NCBI RefSeq assembly: GCF_025766255.1
Contig: NW_026516754.1
Coordinates: 1 to 64,000 of the forward strand
Source of the DNA: Zychaea mexicana
Taxonomy: Eukaryota; Mucoromycota; Mucoromycetes; Mucorales; Lichtheimiaceae
DNA length: 64,000 nucleotides
Direction of reading: 5' to 3'
Under the pieces are notes generated by a model, which did no database searches, was not told the origin of the DNA, and was given only the letters and a program-made list of their open reading frames with translations. Below, piece by piece: positions 34,801 through 47,366 of the stretch; within the stretch, counting starts at the first letter, position 1; the number at the start of each line of letters is the position of its first letter. The position numbers and the translations under genes were made by a program.

Positions 34801-36684
34801 TCTGAAACTCGACAGTGTGAACGTGTGCAACGACATCGCCCAAGACCATGTTCTTCGTGAGATCTTCCATCAGCTGCTTCAATTTCAGTCTAAAAACACG
34901 TGCAGTGATATCAGGGCGATCAGGGGCACGCTGTCCCGGTAAAAGGGAATCTTGAATTTCTGGCCAGTTCGGATTGCAGGTGAAAGTAACGAAAAGGTCA
35001 GGTTTGCCAAAGCGACGCACAATGCTCATGGCATCTTGGTACAGCTGCTGCATATGGCGTGGAGAGCCGATAAATGATGACGGCAAGATAACACGTCTTC
35101 CAACGCTGGTCAAGTCATTATCACCCACGTTCATTGCGTCTACAACATTGCGGTAAAGATCGGAGCGCAATCGATCTTGGTTCAGACGTATGAATCCCAA
35201 GCGGTTGGATTCCATTTTCGCATACATATCAACGATGAATTGTTGGAATAACTTTCCGAATCGATGTAAATCGTTGGCATCAGCATCACCATCAGCACCG
35301 TCACGAACCATGAGGCGGTATTTGTACCACTCCATTATGGTAATGTCATGATTATTTGAGTTTGCGTTAATCGCCCACCCTTCATCACCTAAAGTAATCT
35401 CAATACAACAAAATACTAATAGACAGTGCTAATAATTGCAGGGACGAACCTTGAGGGAAAAGCAAAACATATTGAAGTGCATCATAGAAGCGATGCATTT
35501 CGCTAATTCTTTGCAACTCATTGGATCTTGTTCTCAACACAATATCGCATGGGCCAGCATCCTCGTTATTGTTTTCCACGATAAGGATACCAATTTCATT
35601 GGCAGTTGGTGCGTTGTAACGTCGACGGTCTGGAGTATTCTCTGATCTGATGAGCATTCTAACATTGTCAACCCCTTGGTCGCGGGCAATTTCGTTCATA
35701 TCTCGGAAGGATTCGACAAAAGGATTGATACGATGCATTACGGCCTGTAATTGGCGTAGAGTGGAATCATTGAGGCGTACAGGGGAAACGGCGTGTCGAT
35801 TGGCAATTTCAGTGGATGGATCGTGCACGTAAATTTGAGCAAAGGCGGGTCTATTATTTTCAGCCGGTAGCAATGAACCTATGTGATGGTAGACACTTCC
35901 ATGAATTCGGAAATTGTACGCTCCACCACGCGAATTAGCAACAGTTTGATCAACGTTGACACCAAGAGACGTGAAGCTTAGAACACTGTTGTATACTCGG
36001 ATGTTGGTACGAAAATCCTCAGCAGCAGCATCAGTACCACGTAGCAATTGTGAAATCTCTGGAGGTGTTGGATTGAGGGGTGGGAGCTCAACCGACCCTT
36101 GTTGGCAGCAAAGATTGAAACGTGGCGTGCGGAGAGAGCTATGAGATACACGCTCTTGGATCCAAAGGCGAGCATGGCAGTTACTACATTCAGTATCCAT
36201 GGAACCAATGAAATGGCGCAGTGGATGGGAGTTTGTGGAAACGCGGGCAATACTATGAAGCTAAATTATAACGGCGTCATCAGTAATCATCAGTGTCATT
36301 GTGAAGATCCAAATAGTAACTAACGTTTTCTTGCTCGATCTGGTTTGCAGGATTATTAGGACAGCTTCTGTGCGTGCGTCTCAAATGACCCTCTTGTCCA
36401 CAGCTTGAGCATACATGAACTGGAGCAGCAGTAGGTGTCGTGAGATTCTCGTTGTTTGACGGATTATTAGGGCAATCACGATGTGACCTTCGTGAGTGAC
36501 CCTCTTGCCCACAACTGGAACAGACAGGCACAGCTTCTGGCGCTTCGCGAACAATGTCGAAATCGCGCTCATCATTCTCATTGTTTTGGCGCATTGCCAA
36601 TCTAGAAGGATTGTTCAGGCAATCACGATGAGTTACGCGTTGGTGGCCCGGCAAACCGCAAGAGTTACAAATGGGTGTTGACAT
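31811..36684 (-). CDS. Helitron-2 Rep/helicase transposase, apparently intact (1550 aa, 4 exons)
   Basis: Exons on the minus strand: 36325-36684, 35450-36260, 32885-35388 and 31811-32788. The phases fit (0, 1, 0) and total 4653 nt with no stop. The start is ATG 36684 (MSTPICNSCG). Exon 1 has three C2HC knuckles (CNSCGLPGHQRVTHRDC type). Exon 2 has the C-pair motif CSNCHARLW. Exon 3 has the HUH site FQKRGLPHAHILLI, the tyrosine motif YVYKYVYKGHDRA, helicase motif I DGPGGTGKTYLF, Walker B IIIWDEASM and GGDFRQV. Exon 4 has LAFSMTINKAQGQTF and LLYVAMSRVRR. There is no C-terminal endonuclease. The three introns are 64, 61 and 96 bp with GT-AG borders, and the first has a TACTGAT branch-like site. 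Length is usual for an autonomous fungal Helitron. This is the best candidate for an active protein in the window. Confidence 0.88.
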
Positions 36685-36896
36685 GTCAGAGAGTTAAAAG
36701 TAAAAGAACGTTTGACTATTACTGCGTTGGGATCAAAAAAAAAAAAAAAACTTTTGCGGGACGTTCTCCCCCGCGAGCCCTCCTGTTGGGGTGTACCCCC
36801 CAACCACACTTCCTTCTAAACCCGAACTCACTCGCTTCGCTCGTTTACTTAAGGCATAAATATGACAAACTAAAGTTTATTATAACAAAAAAAAAA

Positions 36897-37129
36897 CTAT
36901 TTCTTGGTTTTCTCCATAGCGTGCTGTTTATTCTGGTGAAATTCTGCAATTGCTTCGTCGATTTCACCCATGCACGCGTTTGGTTCCATATACAGAGTCT
37001 TGTAGCTGAATGCGAGGTACTTGATTCCAGTGGGGTAGGCCTCACGTATAGACTCGTAGTGAGTACTTTTGCCCAGATCTCTTCATCTGTAGGGCGTGGC
37101 GGATACTTGTTTGTTGTTGTTGCTGCCAT
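36897..37129 (-). pseudogene. Small unknown gene with a 1-bp frameshift (~77 aa if corrected)
   Basis: ATG at 37129 (MAATTTNKYPPRPTDEEIWAK). After IWAK the sensible reading moves to another frame (YESIREAYPTGIKYLAFSY, then MEPNACMGEIDEAIAEFH) and ends in TAG at 36897. A missing A in the AAAA run of GCAAAAGT explains it. I do not recognise the product. It lies upstream of the Helitron-2 gene on the same strand, so it could be a captured fragment or a separate gene. Confidence 0.35.
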
Positions 37130-39248
37130 GTTCAATTTAGATCGCTAAATTACTGAAAGAAAAAAAAGAAAAGAAAAAACGTGTTGTGTAGCAAGCAATT
37201 TATACACACCTCCGCAGAAGAGAGGATAAAATATCTGGCAGAGGAACACATATTTCCTTTTTTGTGTAATACGTAACTTTTATTATTTTAATAAGATAGA
37301 TTAGTGTTAAGCCACTAATTTATCTATTACTCTTAATACTGTCAAGCGTTCAGATAAAAATCTAACTCCGTTGATTTTTAATCGAACTGGGCGTCGTCAT
37401 ACCTCCTAGCCTGTTTTTTCTAAAACACAATAGTTAAGACTAACACTAATGGTTGCGAATCTTATAGTGTTTGAGAAATTTTTTTTTTAAACAAAAAATT
37501 AATTTCATGATTTATTATAATTACTTAAAAATTATATTACTTATAATTTTTTACGTATTTATAATCTCACTAAAAACATAACACTAAAGGTTACCCCCCC
37601 AGCAAATGTTGGATAGGGTCAGAGATTCAGCTTACAATGAAACAATGGGTCTACCAACAGATATCTTCTTATGCATTGACGCAAGATACATGATGACATG
37701 CAATCTTGACACCAGCGATGGTTTGGTGAATGGTGCCACTGGGTATTTGTGCTGTTTCGACTTTGCTACCCACAGGGACTGATGGGACCGAAGACCACTT
37801 CGAATTTGGATTGAATTTGATGACCAGCAAATAGGGAGAAAACAGTGAGAAAAGCATCGATACTTAATAGAGCAGTGCGACATCTTAGGTTGGACACCTT
37901 TGGAGATGGAGTTAAAACTCATCAAGCCTAGGACCAATTCAACTATGGGTGTCTTGTGTCGTCAATTTCTAGTAGTGCTAGTGCGGGTATATCTGTAGCA
38001 ATATAAATTTTATAACCTATAATTTTTTTTTCAAATTATAAAGTTTCAAGTATTCTGCCATAGAAAAAAATTAATGTAAAATAAAAAATACGTTTCCAAA
38101 ATATTGATCATATGATCAATTATTTTACGTATTTTGATCTAATGCCAAGAATTATTTTCCTATCTGGGAAATATTTCAACTCCCGAAGATAAATACAATT
38201 AAAAATCTATTTTGTTAATTTCCATACTAAGACTTTAATTTCCAAAAAAGAAATGGAATAAAATAATTCCGTTTTATCTATTTTAGAAAGATTTTTATTT
38301 CTTTTTTTTTAAGTTATAGAAAAAATAATCGGAAATAATTAAATACTTAATTAACATGTTTATTTTTGAAACAATAAAAATGTAAAATAAATCATACTTT
38401 TTAATTTTGATTATATAATTATGATAAATAGAATAAAACAATTAAACACACATACATATATCTTCCGATATTTTGCGGAATTTGTTCCACTTCTAGACTT
38501 TTTTTTTTTTTAAAAGAAATTGTTTGAAAGATTGAAAATCTTGAGTTTAATTAAAAATATAATAATGCAGATTTTCTAATCCGCAATATAATTATAATGT
38601 GGAAATTTATCCATGTCTTATTTATTTTATAAATAAGATTTAAATAATAATGCGGATTTAAAATCTATATCTTAAAAAAGAAAAAAGGATGATGATGCGG
38701 AATTAATTCCACAATATAAAATAGTTGGAAAGATTGAAAAGTTATGTTTTAAAGGATTATAAAAATTTCTCATAATTTTATTAAATAAAATTAAAAAAAG
38801 TAGAAGTTATTTATTTAATAATAATAATAAATATAAATAATTTGTTTTTAACATAAATATATTTTTCAAGATTAATTTTAAAATATTATTACAAACTATA
38901 AAATTCTTACTACCAATAAAGTTGGTACTACCTATAATAATTTAAAAAAACTAAAATTATCAGTATATCGCCAGTATAGGCAATAACTATCCACAAATCA
39001 CAAGGTCAGATGTACGATACCGTAGTAATTATACTACCCAGATGTACACTCAATTGCTATTTGCTTTATGTAGCATGCTCGAGAGCAAGAAGAGCTGCTA
39101 GATAATTTCTTATTGGGACATTTTGGGATCTACCATCAAGACCTAGGGAAGGATTGGTAGCAGAACTACAGAGACAAGAAACAATGAAATTGATACCGCA
39201 TTTCAAGTTTCTTCACAATGATCGCAGAAACTGTCATTAGTTCACATT
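37130..39248. other. Long AT-rich region without genes
   Basis: Very AT-rich (especially 38000-38960), no supported reading frame. It contains two dispersed repeats: 37455-37593, and about 38000-38065 (inverted relative to 20995-21075). Confidence 0.55.
37455..37593 (-). repeat. Dispersed repeat, inverted copy of 60228-60365
   Basis: ATAGTGTTTGAGAAATT, then AATTTCATGATTTATTATAA, ATTATATTACTTATAATTTT and AACACTAAAGGTTACC align with the complement of 60228-60365. This is the AT-rich head of the repeat whose tail is the tRNA-like block. Confidence 0.7.
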
Positions 39249-39951
39249 TCACAACGTACAAAACTTACGAAAACATTTAGATCTTGTCAAAAATGATAAA
39301 GTGTATTTGGTGTCTGATTTCTTGCTCTTTGCAGAAACATGGACTTCACCTAGCGGTACTGACGAAGAGCTGGCTATCGACGGCTTTACTTTGGTAACTC
39401 GACAAGACAGTAGTACCGTAGAGTCTCTAAGCCAACGAGCCTTTGGTACCGCAATATATATTCGCAGTAGCATGGTTCTGTAAGTTCAACGTGCATATAG
39501 CTACTCGCCAAATGCACGTATCAGTATGTCAATCATCGTATATAGTGGGCCCTTGATGGTATCGAGCATCTATGCCTCGCCTCAAGCTCCTATTGACACC
39601 TTGATTGCTGCGTTGGACGAAATACTTGTAAACCATCAAAACACTGCACATATACTCGCTGGAGATTTTAACATAAATCTCAACTCCCCAGAGGATGCTC
39701 GCACTTCACGACTCCTACAGTTCTTGGCTACTCATCGACTACTACCCGCCCTTGCCCCAGAAATATCTACAACACGGTCCGGCATATCCATTGACACATA
39801 TTTTACTAATTTCCCTGCTACGACATTTACTGCAAACACATACACCACTGTATTAACATCCACACATCTACTGCTGTATTTACGCCTTGGCGAAAGAGTA
39901 ATAAACATATTTCTTGCATTGTATTTTTTAGACGTTCTATACGGATTATGA
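39190..39951 (+). pseudogene. APE-type endonuclease fragment
   Basis: Reads as an exonuclease-endonuclease-phosphatase domain: NVQNLRKHLDLVKND, SDFLLFAETWTSPSG, AFGTAIYIRSS, then a stop at 39481-39483. It resumes with MVSSIYASPQAP, ILAGDFNINLNSPED and SGISIDTYFTN. The protein is distinct from the 25061 endonuclease. No reverse transcriptase follows. A Helitron-like 3' end lies about 310-430 bp downstream, so it may be the C-terminal endonuclease of a Helentron-type element rather than a LINE remnant. Confidence 0.6.
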
Positions 39952-40261
39952 AATCACCTTTAGTGTTTCCTTGACCGTCTGTCTGTCATGCTTCTGAAAA
40001 TGGAAATAAAAGTATGGCCCTTGAAATTGACCATGCTACCACTGCTGATAATATTAATATCACAGCTTCAGCATCGCACCATTCCTCTTTGTATTTGTAA
40101 TAACATTTACAATTAAGAATATATAAATAATTCTATTGATACAGCTCTAATATTGAGTATCAGGTGTGGATACTTCATATTAATCTTGTGCTGGATAAGA
40201 CAACAAAACTCTGATTCATCTTTGTATATGAAAATACTGATCCAGCCTCCCACACTTGAAA

Positions 40262-40380
40262 TCTATAGGGGCTTGCCCCACCTCACGGGTCTACGGGAGC
40301 CCAATCTTTGAATGACGCGGAGCACAGTGTGGGTGCTCATTCAGCCGAGCGAAGCGAGGCACGTGACGTTGATGATTAAG
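40262..40380 (+). repeat. Helitron 3'-end-like block, diverged
   Basis: GGGGCTTGCCCC, CCT, GGGTCTACGGGAGCCC, TTTGAATGACGCGGAGC, then GCTCATTCAGCCGAGCGAAG and CGAGGCA. These are collinear with the Helitron-2 3' block (31340-31490) in element orientation. The match ends at CGAGGCA and there is no CTAG, so the terminus is lost. Confidence 0.7.
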
Positions 40381-41397
40381 AGAGTGATACTGAGTTTAAT
40401 TACACACAACGGAGTATCAAGTATAGAACGCCTTGCCAAGGGTCGCCGCAGGCGACTTTATACCTTGATATTTTTATGTGCATGTAGTCCCCCAAGCTCA
40501 TAATTTGATTACATCATCTATGTAGATGTCTATAACGGTCTTACTATACATTGCATATAGACTGGGTGCCTTCTGTAGTAGGTTCGTAAAAAGAAGGATT
40601 ATGCATTGCATAATTTCATTCTTTTATTACACATGGAGTAAACAGACAAAGCATGCTATTGGTTTTCATATTCATGGTCATGTGTAATATATATATTGTT
40701 ATAGGTGTCTACAACCGTTTTTATTATATTTTGTATAAAAAGCAATACAAGATTATGCTTATAGAACATTAAACGAACGTCGTCAAATGTAAGTCTATGT
40801 TATTTGATGATTTTAAAAGGAAGGCTGTAGTCGAAAAGAGATAGTGCAAAGGATGGCAGTCCTGCTACAGAAAAATGTGTGTTGAGTCAAGTTATAAGTG
40901 AAAGAAAAAACAGCGCAGAAGGAGATGTTCATAGATGATTTCGGAGATAACATATCTAAAAGACACAATGAAGATTATTAGTGAAGAATCCAGAATGCAT
41001 AATTCATAGGATGAAGGAGTTAAAGACTGGCTGCGAAAGGAGCAGTTTGATATATACCAATGGTGCAGAGACAATCAAAGATCGTCATATGTCATAGGAA
41101 AAGAGTACTAACAAAGATACATATACCTATAAGGCCTTGATCCTTATCATCTATATGAGTCAGCTGTAATAGTAGCACTCCATTTCATCACGTTAGGAAG
41201 CCTAAGCAAGGCATAAATAAGTTCGTAGTGTATATGTGGCACGATGAGATGGGTGGTAGATTGTAGCTAGTCAGGGTTATAGATAAATGGTATATAGTAG
41301 ATAAAATGAAAAAAGGGAAACTTACGCTCTTCTAGCTATATATAACATCTGGCAGCGACAGCAGCTTCAAAAAGTATAAAGTACGAACTAAGGGTCC
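40381..41397. other. Intergenic region with a GC-rich hairpin
   Basis: No gene is seen. At about 40440-40460 GTCGCCGCAGGCGAC can form a 6-bp stem with a 3-nt loop in a Helitron-like GC-rich context. The rest is AT-rich. Confidence 0.45.
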
Positions 41398-44300
41398 TCA
41401 CAGGCTAGGCCGGGACAGTTCTCTGCTAGAACCGTCCCAAGTACACTATACATCAAAACCGACACGACCCGACCTGAGAACCGACCCAAGAACCGAGATT
41501 AGAACCGAGTTCTTCAACAGCAATTTCAAAAGGGATGGAATTACACAAGATTATAATGATGATTGTGTGAATTGAAGTGAAGACGTAATTATTGTATTGC
41601 ATAGCAAAATTTGTGAAAGAAAAATGTGTTTTATTTCTTGTGGATATACAGTATGATCGTGCATGGTTGATTGTTGACTTTAAGTATTAAAATGTGTTCT
41701 AACCACTGATCTGGTGGGGGGATTTCAGGGATTGCCGGAAAAAAGATTGCTGGATCAATTACATAATGACGTGCGTATAAAATGCTGAGAAGAGAATTTT
41801 GATGTGCCTTTGGTTTGGTTCGCAGCATTAAATGCTGCGTGCTCAGCAGTGCTAATTGTACTTATACTACTAATAACGAATGGACACGACGAACGATTAA
41901 AAGGAAGAACACTGAAAGCAAAAATCGCGCACTCAGCAGTGGTACAGCTCAGCATGCTGCTGACTTCTAAAAACTTCCTTTTACGAAATGACAGGCGAGG
42001 TATTACTTATCACTATTTGAAGAGAAGCTGCCTTTTGGTATCAAGATCCTAAACGCGTCATGAAAAGTATAAAAGCAATATATTTATTTTTGAGCAAAAT
42101 AACTCATTTATTTACTTATATATAGCTTGAACCATTCTACTCTATATCTGTACCTTTTTATATCACATCTAACGCAATGACCTAGCCAAACTACTCAGTT
42201 GGCTCGAGCTCTGACGACACCTGTGGTGCTCTTTCTGATCGCGTAAGATTAATCTAGGATACTCCATTGTATGCAATATCACCTCCAACCAGCTGATGAT
42301 AGTACCATTTTATAGAGAGAGTCTGGCCGTAATTCGTCCTTATCCAACGTAAGTCGTTCGTTATAAAGTTTTGTTCCTCCTTCCCTAGCTCGTGATCAAT
42401 CCAACGTGCAGTCAGTTCGCATGTAATAGACACTGATGAAGAGTGCTTCGATGATTCTGCTTCTATGATCGACCACCAAGAAATCACACAGCTTGCCAGC
42501 GACGACGCGAACATTGACACCAGCGGTAAAGAGAAGCCGACAGTAAGCAGCTAGATTCTCACTCATGAATACGGCAAGTGTGTCTCTATCAATGGTCAAC
42601 CGAAAATCAAGTGTCGGCGGCCTAGTTGCAATAAGGTGTACGACGCAAAGCAAGGTAATACGTCTGGGCTTGTGAAGCGCCTGAAGAATGTCCATCAAAT
42701 CACGCAAACAACTGGTCCATACGTTCAGGGGAACAAGCGCCAAGCCTGCCCAATGAGCCAGTATGTCGAATTTAAGCGTAAGCGTACGTTTGAAAAGGGC
42801 GCCTTCCAACGACAATTCGTCAAATTCGTGGTCAAGAACAAGCTCCCGTTTACTTTGGCCGAAAGCGAAGAATTGCAGGAGTTGTTCTACATGGCGCAAT
42901 CAGCACCTACACAAGAATCTGTCAAGCTTTTGAATGCTGACAGTATGTCGAGAAAGGTAAACTTCGTTTCGTGTTTTGCTGAACAAAGATTCAGACATAA
43001 GACATGTACTTAACTTTCACTGAAATAGCTGGACGAAGAATACGTCAAAGCCAAAGAAGAAACTGCTGCCTTACTCAAGAGCATTCCAAAAATTTCTTGC
43101 ACCGTTGACAGCTGGACCAGCCCATTCCGGCAAGAATTTCTGAGTGTGACCATACACTGGATGTGCAGATCGACGTGGACTCTGTAAGAAGTTCGCCTAG
43201 GGTTTCAGCCTTTGGAAGGTCCACATACTGGAGAGAACCTTGCTGACGCCTTCCTAAAAGTCTTGGATGAGTTCGATCTTTGTTCAAGACTTTTCACAAT
43301 CACAAGTGACAACGCATCGAATATAACCAAGATGATGACCGTCATCGAACGGCGCGCGAAAGAGAAAGATTGGTACGTTACTGAGGTTATGCTGCTTTGC
43401 TAAGATACTTATCAAAAACTATGTGCTCACCAACAACTTACAAAACCAAAGGCCATTGCGAAAAGACATCCATCATATCCCTTGCGTTGGACATGTCCTT
43501 AACTTAGTAGTTCAGGATATTCTGCGAGTAGGTCTTTCAGCACAGGCACCAGAAGAAGAAATCGTTGACGACGACGAAGAACAAGTGCCAACCAACTCTA
43601 ATGTGCTGGTCAAATTACGAAGCGGTGTTACTAAGATAAGGTAGTGATCAGTTGAATATGCATTGAACTATTTTTCAAGTGATTAATAGGTTTTGAACTA
43701 TTATCTTAGATCGTCACCGCAACGCTTACAGAAGTTCGTGCATACCTTGAACAATGAAGGCTGTCCCAAACTCAGGCTCATTCTTGATGTCTGTACTCGT
43801 TGGAATTCGACGTTTGAAATGATCATGCCAGCTATCGCGGTTGAGGCTGGCTACAACGCAATGTGCACTGAGGCGCTGGCACACTATAGGTTGACTGCAC
43901 AAGAATGGGAGTGCCGGAAGCAAATCTGTGCTCTACTTGAACCGTTCGAAAAAGTGACCAAGAGGTTGTCTGCCAGCAAGTCTCATGCCACCATCAACCT
44001 CACGATCCTTTGCTACAACCATCTGATGGACAGGCTTGAGGACTATAAGACCAGCCCATCCACACCTATCGACCTATGCGAAGCAGCGGAAGTCGGTCTT
44101 GTTAAGCTACGAAAGTACTACGGCAAGACTGACACGTCTAACGTTTATGCGTGCGCGACTGCGATAGATCCTAGCCCAAAGTTTGTTTGGTGGGCTAAAA
44201 GCGGCTGGGAAAGGGAATAGCAGGAGTATAGCCAGCAAATTGTCTGGGATACCTGGTCGACGTTCAAGGATCGCGCGGATGTCGATATCGAGGTGAGCGA

Positions 44301-44995
44301 GCAGCTATAGTAGATGTATGCGTTGTACTGGATCGACCGAAGCCAAGACGAATTAGAGGAATACATTAGCGAACAACCGATGATGCCAATGGTGGAAGCA
44401 GGCAAGTACACAGAGCTTATCTTCTAGGAGTCCCAGTCACAGAAATGGCCGAACTTAAGCAACATGGCTGTGCAGTACTTGGCGGTGCCAGCAACATCGA
44501 CTCCTTCTGAGCATTCTTTCTCGGCAGCTCGACATGTGCTACCGTACACCCACAATCGTTTGTCGGAGGAAACCATAAAAAAGTTGATGCTTTTGAACTC
44601 AATACGCATAAAATTTTTGGGCTTTCTCTCTTTTCTCCTTTGTTCCTGCCGACTCCGTCCCTTTTCTCTTGTCTTTACACTTCCTTTTCCACCCATTTCG
44701 AACCTTTCTTTTTTTATAGATAGATATGAGTTATAAAATATATCGATTTCTTTAGAAGAAATAAATAAACCAACAGTCAAAAAAACAACTTTACTCGTTT
44801 CTCCATTCACAATTACTCTTGCACAGTCAATGCATTCAATTGCAATGACACTACGAATCTATACTCGGTTCCTCAGTTCTAAGCAAAGAGAACCGAGTTG
44901 GTTCCAGTTTGGTTCTTCCATGGAACCAGCCTGACCAGAACCGACCCGACCCGACTTTTGGATCAGTTCTTCGGTTCCCATAAGGATACTTAGTA
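41398..44995 (+). mobile_element. Decayed hAT element
   Basis: The limits are set by clusters of AGAACCGA / TCGGTTCT motifs in both orientations at about 41455-41515 and 44865-44975. These are typical hAT-like subterminal repeats around a hAT transposase remnant. Clean TIRs and an 8-bp duplication were not found. Confidence 0.65.
42500..44602 (+). pseudogene. hAT transposase remnant with many stops
   Basis: In order: a BED-type finger (CRRPSCNKVYDAKQG ... LKNVH), the first catalytic region CTVDSWTSP, the second Asp TITSDNASN, CVGHVLNLVVQD, the RW motif LDVCTRWNSTFEM, and the hATC dimerisation end AVPATSTPSEHSFSAARHV. Exons are separated by short introns. In-frame stops occur in the BED region (TAG in place of Trp), after STWTL (TAA), and as TAG or TAG-TAG at about 44218, 44308 and 44426. 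Several fit TGG to TAG or CAA to TAA. Non-functional. Confidence 0.85.
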
Positions 44996-46031
44996 TGAAC
45001 TGTGTTGTATGAAACGGTATAATGAAGGCGTGTATTAGTATAAGTAAGATAGACCATAGAAAAATGTAAAAAGGAAAGAATAAGAGCCAAGAGGATTACC
45101 TTCAAACAAGACCATAAATAAAAATCGATATATATAAAAACTGGCTGTTGTATCTGTTACGTAGTGAGAGGAAGAAGAAGAAGGAGGAGGAAGAGGAAAG
45201 AGAAAGGGAATCCAGTGAGCTAAAAAAAAAGTACTCATCACATGCACACTCACAAAATCCGATCCAAACATTTGCCATAGATTATACAAGTAGCGCGTCG
45301 ATTCCACCAACCAATACTTTATCCATCTTTCTGTATTCCAATCTTACCTACCACCTTACACCTTGAGCATGACAAAGTTGTATCCACTTGGCGTTCCCTT
45401 AGCACTGGATATTAAACCGTTGAAGAAAGTGGTGGCCTGTGCAATAGCCATGATGATAGTGAAAAGTGACAGGCCGTGCATAAGAAAAGGAAGTGTAAGA
45501 AACAATGCACAGAAGAAGTCTAAGTATGCAAGGAAGAGCATCAAGTGAGATCGTTGATTACTCCCCTAACACAATCCATATTGTGCTACTTTATTATCGT
45601 ACCATTACTTTTACGAACCTTTATCGTAAACCACGCCATTCATATACATTTACTGCTGGCAATTTGTCGCTTGAATTTGCTACATTCTTAAGAGCATGTA
45701 TAGTAGCACCCATAGTCGATGAGCAGTAATCCACTTGAAAATACGCCCTTAAAAAAGGTAAGAATGAATACACAGTGCACTACATCGTGACCAAACCCAA
45801 TCCGATCCACATTGGTCCGACTGCAAACAATAATAATAGTATTCATCTGCAGCAAATATAAACTAATTGAGTGGCAAAACATAAAGTCATTATAAAAGAC
45901 GCTCTCAAAAATATACTCTCCTGAATCAGATCCTTTTCTTGATATCGACTGCTTGTTGCTAACAGCCAAAGTAAGCATAGAGAGAGTTGCTGGCAGTACA
46001 TTGTCATTGCATGTACTGAGTTATCCTATAG
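44996..46031. other. Spacer between hAT and Tnp2/CACTA-like element 2
   Basis: No gene is supported. The left end of element 2 must lie here, but I could not identify a terminus or the AGCTTGATAAT motifs seen in element 1. Confidence 0.4.
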
Positions 46032-47099
46032 ATGCCTACTATACGCGAAATCAACGTGCAAAGAGAGCGCGAAGCCGAATCTCGTCGTGTAGCGATCCAG
46101 CAGGAGAATGCTACTGCTTACGAGCGTGCATTGACAGAAGAACAGCTGCAAAGGGTGGAGACGGAAAACAGGTTGCTGCGCGAACGGTTCACGTCGATAG
46201 GTGATACAGTTTCGCACCTGTCCGAAGCGCGTCCTGAGCATGGGCAGCAAGAACCTGGTGTGGTCCAAACAGCGAGCATGCCAGGCCATTTGCCAACTAT
46301 TTCTGTAAGAAAACAATTATACAACGGCGAGCAATGGATTAGCAGTACATTGATGACTATGATGTGTTTGATAGGAGGCCATCCGCGACTACAATCGTAC
46401 CCTAGGTGATTGTGGTTTCTGTTTCTCGACTGTGTTCACAGATCCACATAATCGCGCTGCTCGTGATCTGATTGTCAGGTACGTAAACAGCTTGAGCGAT
46501 ATCAACGTCAACAAGCGTCGTTTGTTGGACATGGTGTATACGTTCTTTGATAACGAGCGTACGAAGTCGCGACGACCACCTTCCGCTGCAGAAGAACTGA
46601 AAGTGGTTCGGCGACGTTATCAGCGACGCAATACGGTAAGGTCATATAGATTAATTGGTGAGAATTTGGCTATTTGTTGGTAATAAAGGTAATGTTTAAT
46701 ATATATAAGAAATTGCAACGGTGATTATGAGCTCATGAGAACCATTCTGCTCAATTCGGTGAGCTCTACCCAGATGGTTCTCGGTTGCTCCAGCACAAGT
46801 GCCAGTCTGATGAAGAGACAGACACGGAAGGCAGCATCAATGGGAAGCAGTTGTTGGTGCTGGTGCCTGAATGGCGTACCGATAGGGTAAGACGCTTGCA
46901 TGAGTGTTTAAAGGTTATGTCATGGAGCTGATGACATCTGTAGGCAAACGAGTTTTTTGCAAAATTGGACGAGATTGTGGCTACTGGTGCTGGTCTCCGG
47001 AATCAACGAGTAGCACTTGTTGGTAGAACAAGGGTTAGCAGAGCAGTGGATTTAGCACCTGAAGTGGTGTCTACGCTGCCAGCTTGGGCTCACCATTAG
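46032..47099 (+). pseudogene. Accessory protein of Tnp2/CACTA-like element 2, two nonsense codons
   Basis: Homolog of 9644-10700. Exons 46032-46304, 46375-46635 (the same 261 nt), about 46710-46886, and 46944-47099. Starts MPTIREINVQREREAESR; exon 2 has DPHNRAARDLIVRYV and MVYTFFDNERTKSR; exon 3 has SDEETDTEG; the end is STLPAWAHH. TGA at 46722-46724 and at 46728-46730 interrupt the start of exon 3, where copy 1 has an arginine-rich stretch, consistent with two CGA to TGA changes. Confidence 0.75.
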
Positions 47100-47334
47100 A
47101 AAAATAAATCGGTTGCACGGTTTCTGTGTGGGTATGGGGAGGGCAAAAGTAGTTATGTGTGTACTGTTTCGTAAGAGGAGTGTTTAGGGGAGGGGGACTC
47201 AGAATGTTCTTCTGCATGCAATTGATATTAGGGGTCAGAAGAAACAGTCTTCGCCATATTTTGGGGTGACATGCAAAACGAACATGAGTCCTTTCTTTGT
47301 TCCCTTTCTTCTCTTTCCTAGTTTTTCTCTGTTA

Positions 47335-47366
47335 GGGTGTTCTCAAAAAGGGCGAACGGCCGTTCG
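47335..47366 (+). repeat. Harbinger left TIR
   Basis: 32 bp. The inner part GCGAACGGCCGTTCG is itself a near-perfect palindrome, so each TIR can fold alone. Confidence 0.92.

Larger units (their letters stand above)
31340..36684 (-). mobile_element. Helitron-2, 3' end and gene identified, 5' end not located
   Basis: Rolling-circle element read on the minus strand. The 3' terminus is CTAG (plus strand 31340-31343), followed on the element's strand by host T, as expected for insertion between A and T. About 9 nt inside lies the hairpin CCGAGCGAAGCGAGG. The 5' TC terminus, which should be upstream of 36684, was not found; 36740-36850 is a candidate zone. Confidence 0.82.

Noticed and set aside
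37130..39248. Very AT-rich stretch as a mitochondrial DNA insertion
   Set aside because: No mitochondrial gene, tRNA or rRNA motif seen. It contains repeats also found in the nuclear repeat families here.
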